From contig CAJTEN010000003.1 of assembly GCA_910575245.1 (NCBI GenBank), positions 186,001 to 250,000 of the forward strand: a stretch of 64,000 bases of DNA. Reading direction: 5' to 3'. Both the position numbers and the translations under genes were made by a program. The DNA is from Clostridia bacterium. GTDB taxonomy: Bacteria > Bacillota > Clostridia > Lachnospirales > Lachnospiraceae. The notes beneath the pieces were generated by a model. That model was not told where the DNA came from. It searched no databases and saw only the letters and a list, made by a program, of their open reading frames with translations. Positions 8,290 through 16,620 of this stretch are shown here, one piece after another; position 1 is the first letter of the stretch; the number at the start of each line of letters is the position of its first letter.

Positions 8290-9618
8290 TCAGCGGCCAA
8301 GCACTGTATGCACAAAATCATGTCCGCTTGATTTTACAATATCTACCTTAACTTGTAAAGTCTTTTCCACATCGCTTACGGTAACATCATCCAGAAAATA
8401 ATCTTCTCCGCTGCGCAGGACATTCTGCGGAAGTAAGATCCGCTCCCCCAGTTCCCTGCCCTGCAGCTGCCGGATGATATCCTGCCCTGTCAGCAGGCCG
8501 GACACTGTAATCCGCTCCCCGAAGAAATCATTGGTTATGGCATAGACATGGAGCTTCAGAAGCGGAAAACGTTCTGTCATCTGATCTGCCATATCCTGGA
8601 TGAAAGGATACGCCAGCTTCCCCGTTACAACGGCCAGCTCTCCTCTACAGCCGGCATACTGTTCCCGCTCCTCTTCCAGCTGATCCATCGCTTCCTTAAA
8701 CTCATCCATCTGCAGCCTGAGCATTCCCACGCCGTTCTCCAGCTGCAGATAACCGTCATACCGCTCCGCCTCCGGCAGCTGTGTCTTTGCAAGCACATAC
8801 CATTCATCGGATGCATGTACAAAATGCAGCCCCCATTCCCGATAGAGCTTCTCCTGCCATTTATGGATGCACCGTAACACTTCCACAGCATCCTCTTTCG
8901 TAAAAGGTTCCAACGGATAGAGCCCGTCCCGAAACCGTGACAGGCCTACCGGCACTACCGACACACTTTCCAGATGAGGCAGATAGGCGCTTAAATCCGA
9001 AATACTCCGTTCCAGCTGCGCACCGTCGTTCACATTCTTGCACAGGACGATCTGACCGTTCATGGTAATCCCCGCCTCATACAGCTTCTTAACCTGTTCC
9101 AGGATCCGTCCGGCAAACCGGTTGTTCAGCATTTTACAGCGAAGCTCCGGATCCGTAGTCTGGAAGGATATATTAATAGGAGAAAGATGATATCGTATGA
9201 TCCTGTCTATATCCTTATCCGACATATTGGTCAGTGTCACATAATTACCCTGAAGGAAGGACAGTCTGGAATCATCATCCTTAAAATAAAGTGTTTCCCG
9301 CATTCCCTTCGGCATTTGGTCGATAAAACAGAAGATACATTTATTATGACAGGAGCGATAGTCATCCATCAGGCCGTTCCCGAATTCGATTCCCAGATCT
9401 TCCTCATAATCCTTATCGATCTCAAGCAGCCATTCCTCGCCGCCTGCCTTGCGGATCAGCACTTCTATATACTCATCCTGCACCAGATACTGATAATCGA
9501 AAATATCCTCGATCCGGTTTCCGTTGATCTCAAGCAGTTCATCCCCCGGTTCCATGCCCAGCTCTTCCGCAATAGACCCCTCTTCTATCCGACAAATGAC
9601 ATGCTGTACTTTCCTCAT
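8290..9618 (-). CDS. DUF512 radical SAM protein with PDZ-like N-terminus
   Basis: 442 residues. The first 65 or so resemble a PDZ domain (GSIAEELGMEPGDELLEINGN). A Cys cluster CHNKCIFCF follows, with Cys at 90, 94 and 97 spaced C-x3-C-x2-C as in radical SAM enzymes. The rest matches the DUF512 family. The reaction is unknown; genome annotations often call it a putative Fe-S oxidoreductase. It is nearly always next to der in clostridia, as here, which suggests but does not prove a link to translation. The start at 9618 follows GGGAG; an ATG at 9633 is a possible alternative. Confidence 0.85.
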   Translation of the reverse strand: MRKVQHVICRIEEGSIAEELGMEPGDELLEINGNRIEDIFDYQYLVQDEYIEVLIRKAGGEEWLLEIDKDYEEDLGIEFGNGLMDDYRSCHNKCIFCFIDQMPKGMRETLYFKDDDSRLSFLQGNYVTLTNMSDKDIDRIIRYHLSPINISFQTTDPELRCKMLNNRFAGRILEQVKKLYEAGITMNGQIVLCKNVNDGAQLERSISDLSAYLPHLESVSVVPVGLSRFRDGLYPLEPFTKEDAVEVLRCIHKWQEKLYREWGLHFVHASDEWYVLAKTQLPEAERYDGYLQLENGVGMLRLQMDEFKEAMDQLEEEREQYAGCRGELAVVTGKLAYPFIQDMADQMTERFPLLKLHVYAITNDFFGERITVSGLLTGQDIIRQLQGRELGERILLPQNVLRSGEDYFLDDVTVSDVEKTLQVKVDIVKSSGHDFVHTVLGR

Positions 9619-9714
9619 TTTACGCACTCCCATTACCTGATCTGTATCTGATATGATACGCTGTCATTACCTTTATATTTCTTACTTAACATCTTTTATT
9701 TTACTAGAATTTCC

Positions 9715-9743
9715 TTGACGTGTCACTATCATAATGTTATAAA
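9715..9743 (+). promoter_or_regulatory. strong promoter of the prs leader
   Basis: TTGACG (9715-9720), 17-base spacer, TATAAA (9738-9743). Transcription should begin near 9750, about 195 bases before the prs start codon. Confidence 0.85.
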
Positions 9744-9749
9744 ATAAAT

Positions 9750-9930
9750 GTCGGCCAGTACAAAAAGAATACCTATGGCAACAGCTCTGCGCACTTGCTG
9801 CGCTGAGCGTACACGCGCCATGCAGCTTGTCTGCATGTGTGCATCCGTACTTGTACCCATTTTTCATGAAGCGTCTGTGCCGAAGACGATATAGGGCACA
9901 AGTATGAATCACACCAGATTATTTACAAGT
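9750..9930 (+). ncRNA. structured leader RNA of prs, unknown class
   Basis: This 300-base gap has no ORF but several stems. An outer helix GTACAA/TTGTAC (9758-9763 with 9851-9856) encloses hairpins at 9785-9807 (CTC-T-GCGCA with TGCGC-T-GAG) and 9819-9837 (CATGCAG/CTGCATG). A second domain is closed by TTCAT/ATGAA (9863-9867 with 9904-9908). It contains an H-type pseudoknot: CGTCT/AGACG (9872-9876 with 9884-9888) plus GTGCC in its loop paired with GGCAC (9877-9881 with 9895-9899). I do not recognise the class. It could be a cis-acting riboswitch or a stand-alone RNA; no clear terminator precedes prs. Confidence 0.55.
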
Positions 9931-9947
9931 AAATACGGGAGGTTACC

Positions 9948-11141
9948 ATGCCTAATACGGAACAATTACAAACTGCCATGCCGGTGGCGCCTGCGAAACT
10001 GCTCACGACGCAATCTGCCCTGCCCCTGGCCCGTAAAGTTAACAGTCATCTTGTGGAATACCGCAGAAACCTGAATAACAGTTTCAAACAGGATCCTGCC
10101 TTCCATGGCTATATGGAAGACAATTATCTTATAGAGGTAGAATGTCCCCGGTTCGGTACCGGTGAATCCAAAGGAATTCTCAACACTTCTGTCAGAGGCA
10201 AGGATGTTTTCATTCTGATGGATGTCTGTAACCACAGTATCACGTATCAGATGAACGGCTATCTTAATCACATGTCCCCTGACAACCACTATCAGGATTT
10301 AAAAAGAATCATCGCCGCCATCAATGGCAAGGCCCATCGTCTTACGGTGATCATGCCCTTCCTCTATGAAGGACGGCAGCATAAGAGAAACGGCAGGGAA
10401 TCTCTGGACTGCGCATATGCCATTAAAGAAATCATGGACATGGGAGTCTCCAATTTCATTACCTTCGACGCACATGATCCCAGAGTACAGAATTCTGTTC
10501 CGATCAAGGGATTCGACAACTTCACGCCGCCCTATCAGTTTATCCGTGCTCTTCTGCGCACGGAAGAAGACCTGATCATAGACAAGGAACACACCATTGT
10601 CATCTGTCCTGATGAGGGGGCGCTGGACAGAGGTATCTATTTCGCTAATGTACTCGGGGTAGATACGGGTATGTTCTATAAACGCAGGGACTATTCCACT
10701 ATCGTAAATGGCAAGAACCCTATCGTGGCTCATGAATTTCTTGGTGAAAATATAGACGGAAAAGACGCCATTATCATTGATGACATGATTTCCTCAGGCG
10801 GCAGCATGATCGATACCGCCCGGCAGCTTAAGAAAATGAACGCAAAGCGCGTATTCATCTGCTGCACCTTCGGTCTCTTTACTGATGGGCTGGCAGCCTT
10901 TGATGACGCCTATGAGAAATGCTGTTTTGACCGGATTATTACAACCAATCTTTGTTACCAGCCGCCGGAGTTAAAGGAGAAGCCTTATTATTTGGAAGCA
11001 GACATGAGTAAATTCATCGCTTCCATCATCGATTTTATGAATCACGACGCATCCATGGCCAACATCTATACTCCGACCGATAAGATTCACCAGATTCTTG
11101 ACAAATATAACAATCGGGAGGTAAGCAGCCTGGATCTGTGA
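9948..11141 (+). CDS. prs: ribose-phosphate pyrophosphokinase (PRPP synthetase), long form
   Basis: Makes PRPP from ribose-5-phosphate and ATP for nucleotide, His and Trp synthesis. 397 residues, about 80 longer than the classical enzyme of roughly 315. The PRPP-binding loop AIIIDDMISSGGS is at about 274-286. The nucleotide/flexible-loop region FDAHDPRVQNSV is at 173-184. The extra length is mostly in the first 120 residues, which carry no familiar domain. The start at 9948 follows GGGAGG. It is preceded by its own promoter and a structured leader. Confidence 0.9.
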   Translation: MPNTEQLQTAMPVAPAKLLTTQSALPLARKVNSHLVEYRRNLNNSFKQDPAFHGYMEDNYLIEVECPRFGTGESKGILNTSVRGKDVFILMDVCNHSITYQMNGYLNHMSPDNHYQDLKRIIAAINGKAHRLTVIMPFLYEGRQHKRNGRESLDCAYAIKEIMDMGVSNFITFDAHDPRVQNSVPIKGFDNFTPPYQFIRALLRTEEDLIIDKEHTIVICPDEGALDRGIYFANVLGVDTGMFYKRRDYSTIVNGKNPIVAHEFLGENIDGKDAIIIDDMISSGGSMIDTARQLKKMNAKRVFICCTFGLFTDGLAAFDDAYEKCCFDRIITTNLCYQPPELKEKPYYLEADMSKFIASIIDFMNHDASMANIYTPTDKIHQILDKYNNREVSSLDL

Positions 11142-11166
11142 CCACAACAATGCGCATACATATCGA

Positions 11167-11199
11167 GAAGGATCCGGTTTTAAACCGGATCCTTCTTCT
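11167..11199 (+). terminator. terminator of prs
   Basis: A near-perfect stem AAGGATCCGG/CCGGATCCTT followed by a pyrimidine-rich TTCTCTTCTTTC run. The hairpin overlaps the last codons of the convergent histidine kinase gene. Confidence 0.7.
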
Positions 11200-14107
11200 C
11201 TTCTTTCGCCTTGGGGAATGTCAGGATCACCTTAAACAGATCCCCGTCCAGCTGAATTTCAAACGTACCCTTCTGCGCCTCCGTCAGATTCTTGGCAATG
11301 GACAAACCTAATCCGCTGCCTTCTGTGGTCCGGGATACATCCCCTCTGATAAAGCGCTCTGTCAGCTCCTCCGGATTGCAGTTTAACGGAGATGCCGAAA
11401 TATTCTTAATGGCTATGACGATAAATTTCTTCTTGTCAGGCATACCCTCTATCGAAAGATAGACTCTGGTGCCTTCCATGGCATATTTGTAGATGTTATT
11501 GAACAGATTCTCCATCACCCGCCAGATTCTTCTGCTGTCGGCTTCTATCATGGCATTCTTCACATGAACATTCATAACTGTAGTCAGGTTCTTTTGTTCG
11601 AATTTCTCCGAAAACTCTCCAATCGTCTGGTTCATCAGTTCTGTCAGATTGATCTGTTCAAAATGCAGGTTGATATTGCCGGAAGTGATCTTACTGGCTT
11701 CCACCAGGTCATCTGTCAGCTGTTTCAAACGCTGGGACTTTTCATCCAGCACTTTAATATAGCCCTGTATCTTCTGATTGTCGATCTGTTCCCTCTTGAT
11801 CAGATCCACATAGTTGATGATGGATGTAAGAGGCGTCTTGATGTCGTGGGACACATTGGTAATCAGATCCGCCTTCATCCGCTCATCTTTCATGCTGATC
11901 TCCACCGCCTCTTTAATACCCTTACCGATACTGTTTACGGAGTGTGCCAGCGTCAGATTGTCTCCGTGCAGGGATTCCGTCTCCACCTGATGTTCAAGCT
12001 GCCCGTCCGCAATGATTTCTATCCCCTTGACAATCTCCTGCTGCTCCCTGGCATTCCGGTAAAGCAGATTCCCCACTGCAATATCCACCGCTATGACCAG
12101 AACAAGCGCCAAGAACATGCCGAAACCGTCTGACCCATAAGCACAGGCAACCATCAGCAGATTAAACAGCAGGAAGATTCCGTAAGGTATACAGGTTCTC
12201 AGAACAATATTGCTGTTATCATACATCTGCAGGACAATCCGCTTGATCAAATGAACCAGCCTGCACAGGTAACTGTTCTTCCACAGAACGCCTGCCTTCA
12301 GTCTGCGGACCAGACTGTAGAAGAAAAACATGGCAACGGCATCTGTGGCAAATACCGTGGCAAACAAGGCTCCCTGGAACCACTGTGTATGCATAATCGA
12401 ATCATACGCCACTATCGTATACAGACGGAGTCCAAGCAGCTCCACCGCAATAAGAAATACCCAGATCAGCAGAATTACCATGCCGAATCCAAGCAATAAC
12501 ATGATCTCCGTAGGAATTCGGTCAAAGGACGTCAACCGGATATAAGGCCTGCCTTCCCTGTCCACATCCTTGCCGGTGGCAAAGGTCAGATAACAGAACA
12601 AGATAAGATACAGAATACCTGCACACGCTGCCATCGCGATCCAAAGCGGGAAATAGGGCTGGTATTTTTTGAATCCGTCCCGTCCCTGGGTAAAGGCATC
12701 CGCTATCGGGTAAGAAGTATCCACCCCGATCCAAATCTCAACCGTCTCCGGATATGCATAATCATATTCCTGCAGGATATCCCGGATCGTTTCCTCCGCG
12801 ATCGATGTGTTCGTTCGATAGGTCATATCTGCCGGACTGTAATAGATATATTTACCAGAATGGAGAAATGCCGGCCCTTCTTCACTGTCCTGCGCAGCCA
12901 TTGACAGATTTAATTCCTCGATTTTCTGCTCATCATCCAGATTCGTATAAATCTGCGTATAGTCACCCACCGTTTTTCTGATCAGATAGCGGACATTGGA
13001 ATTCTTCACATCATAATACCTTCCGGCTTCCAGATATTCGCTGTAATTATAGGACAGGCTCTGGGCCGCATACTGTACGTTGTGGCACAGATCATAATAC
13101 AGATCCCAGTCTGACACATATTCTTCCAGATTCTTATCCTCTGTCGTTTTATAACGGTTGACCATCACGTTATAGGTGCCCTTCGCACCGCTTTCTCCGG
13201 GTATTTCTGCCATCACCGTAACTTCCTCATCGGTATCCGCCCGCTCACCGGCAGGTGCAAGAGATACAACAGTCCTATCAGATGACTTATAACCTTCCAC
13301 GAATCCGTCTGTATTTTCCCAGATTTGATTGGATGATACATCGTCTGTAAAGGTATAGCTTTCCACATCCGACCGCAGATAGTTTGCGTCTGAAGTATTA
13401 TAATACTTACTGTCCGGATCTACGACCGTCACCTTGGTCTTCTCTGCCAGAAATTTATTTGCCTGCGCGTCGGTCATTTCCGTGGCCGCCCACTCGAAGC
13501 CGTAATTCTCCCACTTCAACAGGTCTTCCAGATAGTAATAAGCAGTCACATACCGTTCCGGCAGGCCATTATCACGGTAATTATATGCCGTGACATCGAT
13601 CACTTTACGCCCGTCAAATTCCCCGTCCGTCTCCAGCTGCCCGCTCACGACACCGTGACGGATGATATCTGCCGCCGCATATCCGAAAATATTGTCAAAC
13701 AGTTCCGAATCTTCATAAGACTGCTTCCGGTCCATGGAATACATATTAAAACCGTACTGTGACCGGAACCCTTCAACGCGAACCGTTGATCCGACCGCCA
13801 CAACAAATATGGCAAGCACTATGGTGCCTAAACAAAGGTGCTGAACAATACGAAGAAATGTTGTGGCCACGTGGCTGCTCTTTCTTGCTTTCTTCTTATT
13901 GCCTGCCCTGCGGACGTGCTTATCCTTTCCGTATACCACTGTTTCCTCAACAGGATCTTCTGTTTCTCTTTCCTGCTGCTCTTCCGGTCCTTCATACCGT
14001 TCCGCAGCCTCCTCTTTGTGTTCCCTGATTTCCCTTCCTCCGGGCGATCTGCCGTCTTTCATTGCCGGTTCCGCTTCTTCTCTTCTGCCTTTTTCTTCTT
14101 TTCCCAT
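11180..14107 (-). CDS. very large multi-pass sensor histidine kinase
   Basis: 975 residues. A charged, Glu/Arg-rich cytoplasmic N-terminus (1-80) is followed by one membrane segment (about 88-108). An extracytoplasmic domain of nearly 400 residues comes next, then a cluster of five or six membrane segments. The HisKA box NVSHDIKTPL (His near 754), N-box (NLFNN near 867) and G-box GSGLGL (near 930) complete an active kinase. The ecto-domain is not recognised, so the signal is unknown. The start at 14107 follows GTGAGG; an upstream GTG is inside that site. The response regulator gene is 35 bases upstream. Confidence 0.9.
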   Translation of the reverse strand: MGKEEKGRREEAEPAMKDGRSPGGREIREHKEEAAERYEGPEEQQERETEDPVEETVVYGKDKHVRRAGNKKKARKSSHVATTFLRIVQHLCLGTIVLAIFVVAVGSTVRVEGFRSQYGFNMYSMDRKQSYEDSELFDNIFGYAAADIIRHGVVSGQLETDGEFDGRKVIDVTAYNYRDNGLPERYVTAYYYLEDLLKWENYGFEWAATEMTDAQANKFLAEKTKVTVVDPDSKYYNTSDANYLRSDVESYTFTDDVSSNQIWENTDGFVEGYKSSDRTVVSLAPAGERADTDEEVTVMAEIPGESGAKGTYNVMVNRYKTTEDKNLEEYVSDWDLYYDLCHNVQYAAQSLSYNYSEYLEAGRYYDVKNSNVRYLIRKTVGDYTQIYTNLDDEQKIEELNLSMAAQDSEEGPAFLHSGKYIYYSPADMTYRTNTSIAEETIRDILQEYDYAYPETVEIWIGVDTSYPIADAFTQGRDGFKKYQPYFPLWIAMAACAGILYLILFCYLTFATGKDVDREGRPYIRLTSFDRIPTEIMLLLGFGMVILLIWVFLIAVELLGLRLYTIVAYDSIMHTQWFQGALFATVFATDAVAMFFFYSLVRRLKAGVLWKNSYLCRLVHLIKRIVLQMYDNSNIVLRTCIPYGIFLLFNLLMVACAYGSDGFGMFLALVLVIAVDIAVGNLLYRNAREQQEIVKGIEIIADGQLEHQVETESLHGDNLTLAHSVNSIGKGIKEAVEISMKDERMKADLITNVSHDIKTPLTSIINYVDLIKREQIDNQKIQGYIKVLDEKSQRLKQLTDDLVEASKITSGNINLHFEQINLTELMNQTIGEFSEKFEQKNLTTVMNVHVKNAMIEADSRRIWRVMENLFNNIYKYAMEGTRVYLSIEGMPDKKKFIVIAIKNISASPLNCNPEELTERFIRGDVSRTTEGSGLGLSIAKNLTEAQKGTFEIQLDGDLFKVILTFPKAKEEKKDPV

Positions 14108-14142
14108 CTTTAACCTCACTTTTTCATAACCCGCCTGTGCCG

Positions 14143-14835
14143 TTATTGCTTTTCAATCTTATATCCTACGCCCCAGACAACCTTTAAATAGCGCGGCTCT
14201 TTCGGATTGATCTCGATTTTCTCCCGGATATGCCTGATATGTACCGCCACCGTATTGTCTGCACCGATGGCTTCCTCGTTCCATATACTCTCATAAATCT
14301 GGTCAATGGAGAAAACTCTGCCGCAATTCTTCACAAGCAGCAGAAGAATATTATATTCGATCGGCGTCAGCTTAACATGATCTCCGTCCACCGTCACTTC
14401 CTTGGTATCATCATTGATACATAGCCCTCCTACCTGAAACAGCGCATTGTTCTCCGTATTCAGATTCCCGAGAGTCGTATATCTTCTCAGATTGGACTTC
14501 ACTCTCGCCAGAAGTTCCAGCGGATTAAAAGGTTTCGTCACGTAGTCATCCGCTCCTATATTAAGTCCCAGGATCTTATCGTTGTCTTCTGACTTAGCCG
14601 ATAAAATAATGATAGGAATACTGGAATACTCTCTGATCTTCAATGTGGCGTGAATTCCGTCCAGCCTGGGCATCATCACATCGATCAGAAGCAGATGGAT
14701 CGGATGCTCCTTCAGAACCTTGATGGCCTGTTCCCCGTCATATGCTTTATATATCGTATATCCTTCCTGAAGCAGATAAATCTCTATCGCATCCACGATC
14801 TCTCTGTCATCATCACATACCAGAATATTCGCCAT
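14143..14835 (-). CDS. OmpR/PhoB-family response regulator
   Basis: 230 residues. The receiver domain has acidic residues DDD at 8-10, phospho-acceptor Asp 52 (LLIDVMMPRLDG) and Lys 101 (TKPFNP). A C-terminal winged helix contains TPIEYNILLLLVKN and GADNTVAVHIRHIREKIE. It pairs with the large kinase downstream. The start at 14835 follows GGGAGGG; the frame stays open upstream for 67 codons but without a ribosome site. Target genes are unknown. Confidence 0.95.
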   Translation of the reverse strand: MANILVCDDDREIVDAIEIYLLQEGYTIYKAYDGEQAIKVLKEHPIHLLLIDVMMPRLDGIHATLKIREYSSIPIIILSAKSEDNDKILGLNIGADDYVTKPFNPLELLARVKSNLRRYTTLGNLNTENNALFQVGGLCINDDTKEVTVDGDHVKLTPIEYNILLLLVKNCGRVFSIDQIYESIWNEEAIGADNTVAVHIRHIREKIEINPKEPRYLKVVWGVGYKIEKQ

Positions 14836-14941
14836 GTCACCCTCCCTGCATATCTTATTTTTAATCTTTGCTGTAACTTGAGCTTTTTTTATTATGTCAA
14901 GAAAACCTAAAGGAAAAGATGGGAAAATCTTTAAAGTTTTC

Positions 14942-15790
14942 TTAATATAATCCCAAAAAGGCACCCAAATTTCCCCTTTTCCCCTGACTGGCCCTGTGGG
15001 AAAAGAGATAAGTGCTGTTATGGCAGGTACACACATCCGTCACCTGTATCTGTCCGGCGGGAATTCCCGCCTCCTGTAAAATAATATCATTGGCACGCCA
15101 GAGATCCAGCTGGTATTTACCGCCTCCCTTATCTGTCAGAATCTGATCCTTCTGCCCGGGCTTTCTGAATTCAGCCTCGAAAGCTTCTGCCACATCCCCA
15201 CTGACCTCGTAGCATGCCTGACAGATGGAGGGACCGACAGCTGCCACAATATTCTCAGGATCAGTGCCGTAGACCTGTCTCATCTTATCTACCACGCATC
15301 TGCCCATACGGGCCACGGTTCCGCGCCAACCGGAATGGGCCAGCGCCACTGCCCGTCGCTTCGTATCAACAAAGTATAACGGTACACAGTCTGCATAGAA
15401 GGTGGCCAGCACCAGTCCCGGTTCCTCTGTCATAAGCCCGTCTATATCCTTGTAATCCCTGGGAACCAGAATTCCTTTGCCGCCATCCTGCCTTGTCACC
15501 ACACGCAGATTTACCGTGTGCGTCTGATCCGAGCAGACCATATCGCCGACTTCACAACCGAGTACGCCGGCAATTCTTCTGAAGTTTTCATTTACCGCTT
15601 CTTTTTCATCTCCCCTGGTGTAGCTCAGGTTCATGGTACTGTAGATTCCCTTACTGATTCCACCGGCCCTTGTGGTGAACAGATGTCTCACCATGCCTGT
15701 CTGTTCCAGCAGCGGAAAGGTCAGATACTCTATGTCTCCGGTTTTGTTCTGCTTCATTCCCATCCTGCCGGGATGTCTGTATAATTCCAT
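14942..15790 (-). CDS. pgeF: peptidoglycan editing / purine nucleoside phosphorylase-like protein PgeF (YfiH)
   Basis: 282 residues of the YfiH/LACC1 multicopper-polyphenol-oxidase-like fold. The zinc site residues are visible: His 91 in SDQTHT, Cys 135 in FYADCVPLYF, His 152 in AHSGWRGT. Family members act on purine nucleosides, and E. coli YfiH edits peptidoglycan precursors; which role holds here is not clear. The start at 15790 follows GGGAGGGGC. It precedes the two-component system on the same strand with a 106-base gap. Confidence 0.9.
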   Translation of the reverse strand: MELYRHPGRMGMKQNKTGDIEYLTFPLLEQTGMVRHLFTTRAGGISKGIYSTMNLSYTRGDEKEAVNENFRRIAGVLGCEVGDMVCSDQTHTVNLRVVTRQDGGKGILVPRDYKDIDGLMTEEPGLVLATFYADCVPLYFVDTKRRAVALAHSGWRGTVARMGRCVVDKMRQVYGTDPENIVAAVGPSICQACYEVSGDVAEAFEAEFRKPGQKDQILTDKGGGKYQLDLWRANDIILQEAGIPAGQIQVTDVCTCHNSTYLFSHRASQGKRGNLGAFLGLY

Positions 15791-15897
15791 TTTGCCCCTC
15801 CTCCCCTGTCACGGCTGTTTCCGTCAGGTTTTCCGGCTCCTGTCTCCATGGTCACGCTGTCTGCCGTTTTACAGCCCGCAACATTCCGTCCTGCCTG

Positions 15898-16254
15898 TTA
15901 CCGTGTCAGATAATAGAACGCATTCTTAAGCCATGTCACTTTATCACCGTCTATCGCAACCACATCGAAACGGATCGGTGTATTTTCCATGCAATGATGC
16001 AGTACCCGATAGTAATCGGCCACTCTGCATATTCTTTTCTGTTTGGCATACCCCACCGCTTCCGCCGCACTCCCCTTACTCTTGCTGCTTCTGTATTTCA
16101 CCTCGAAAAAGACCAGATACTCACCGTCATACCCGATCAGATCGATTTCTCCCTGACGGCACCTGAAATTCTGCTCCTTGATCCTGACACCCCTGGATAA
16201 TAAATAGGCACAGACCTGTTCTTCCTTCTGTGCCCCCTGCTTTCTTGTATTCAT
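15898..16254 (-). CDS. YraN-family endonuclease-like protein (UPF0102)
   Basis: 118 residues with the restriction-endonuclease-like core GEIDLIG (35-41) followed by FEVK (50-53). This gives the D-(E-x-K) pattern of the family. YraN proteins are conserved but of uncertain function, possibly DNA repair or Holliday-junction processing. It lies downstream of rnhB-ylqG-ylqH, its usual clostridial neighbourhood. Confidence 0.9.
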   Translation of the reverse strand: MNTRKQGAQKEEQVCAYLLSRGVRIKEQNFRCRQGEIDLIGYDGEYLVFFEVKYRSSKSKGSAAEAVGYAKQKRICRVADYYRVLHHCMENTPIRFDVVAIDGDKVTWLKNAFYYLTR

Positions 16255-16301
16255 CTATTCCTGCTCCCAGCCATTCTGTACCGGACCTGCCGGTAATACG
16301 A

Positions 16302-16595
16302 CTACTTCCCTGCCGCCATCTTCGCCTTGATCTTATCCATGGAATCCACAAAAACAAGAATCTCCGCAACCACTTCATACAGCTCCGGCGGAATCATGTC
16401 TCCGATTTCCAGACGTGACAGCGTATCCGCCAGCTTATCATCCCGATGGACCGGCACATCCGCTTCTTTGGCTTTCTCAATGATCCGTTCCGCCAGTTCG
16501 CCCCTGCCGGAGGCAATGACCCTGGGCGCTTCGTCATCAGGATCGTACTCCAGGGCAATCGCCTGCTTCGGTTTTGTTCTCTCTTCTCTGTCCAT
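16302..16595 (-). CDS. ylqH: FlhB C-terminal-domain homologue (YlqH-like)
   Basis: 97 residues matching only the cytoplasmic tail of FlhB/YscU export-switch proteins after the autocleavage site (AIALEYDPDDEAPRVIASGRGE ending in IPPELYEVVAEIL). The NPTH cleavage motif and all membrane segments are absent. The start at 16595 follows GGGGAGG. It lies 25 bases after the FliK-like gene. As I recall, B. subtilis has the same pair (ylqG-ylqH) after rnhB, away from the flagellar operon. Function is unknown. Confidence 0.85.
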   Translation of the reverse strand: MDREERTKPKQAIALEYDPDDEAPRVIASGRGELAERIIEKAKEADVPVHRDDKLADTLSRLEIGDMIPPELYEVVAEILVFVDSMDKIKAKMAAGK

Positions 16596-16620
16596 GGCCT
16601 TTCCTCCCCTCTGCGCTGTC

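Noticed and set aside
9750..9945. SRP RNA (4.5S/6S-like) in front of prs
   Set aside because: The conserved GGAA-type SRP apical loop and the usual asymmetric bulge sequence are absent.
14872..14900. Promoter TTGACA-17-GTTACA before the response regulator
   Set aside because: The -35 is perfect but the -10 matches the consensus at only two of six positions, so it is not listed as a feature.
14836..15036. Long N-terminal extension of the response regulator
   Set aside because: The extra codons overlap the 3' end of pgeF and carry no domain; 14835 has GGGAGGG at proper spacing.
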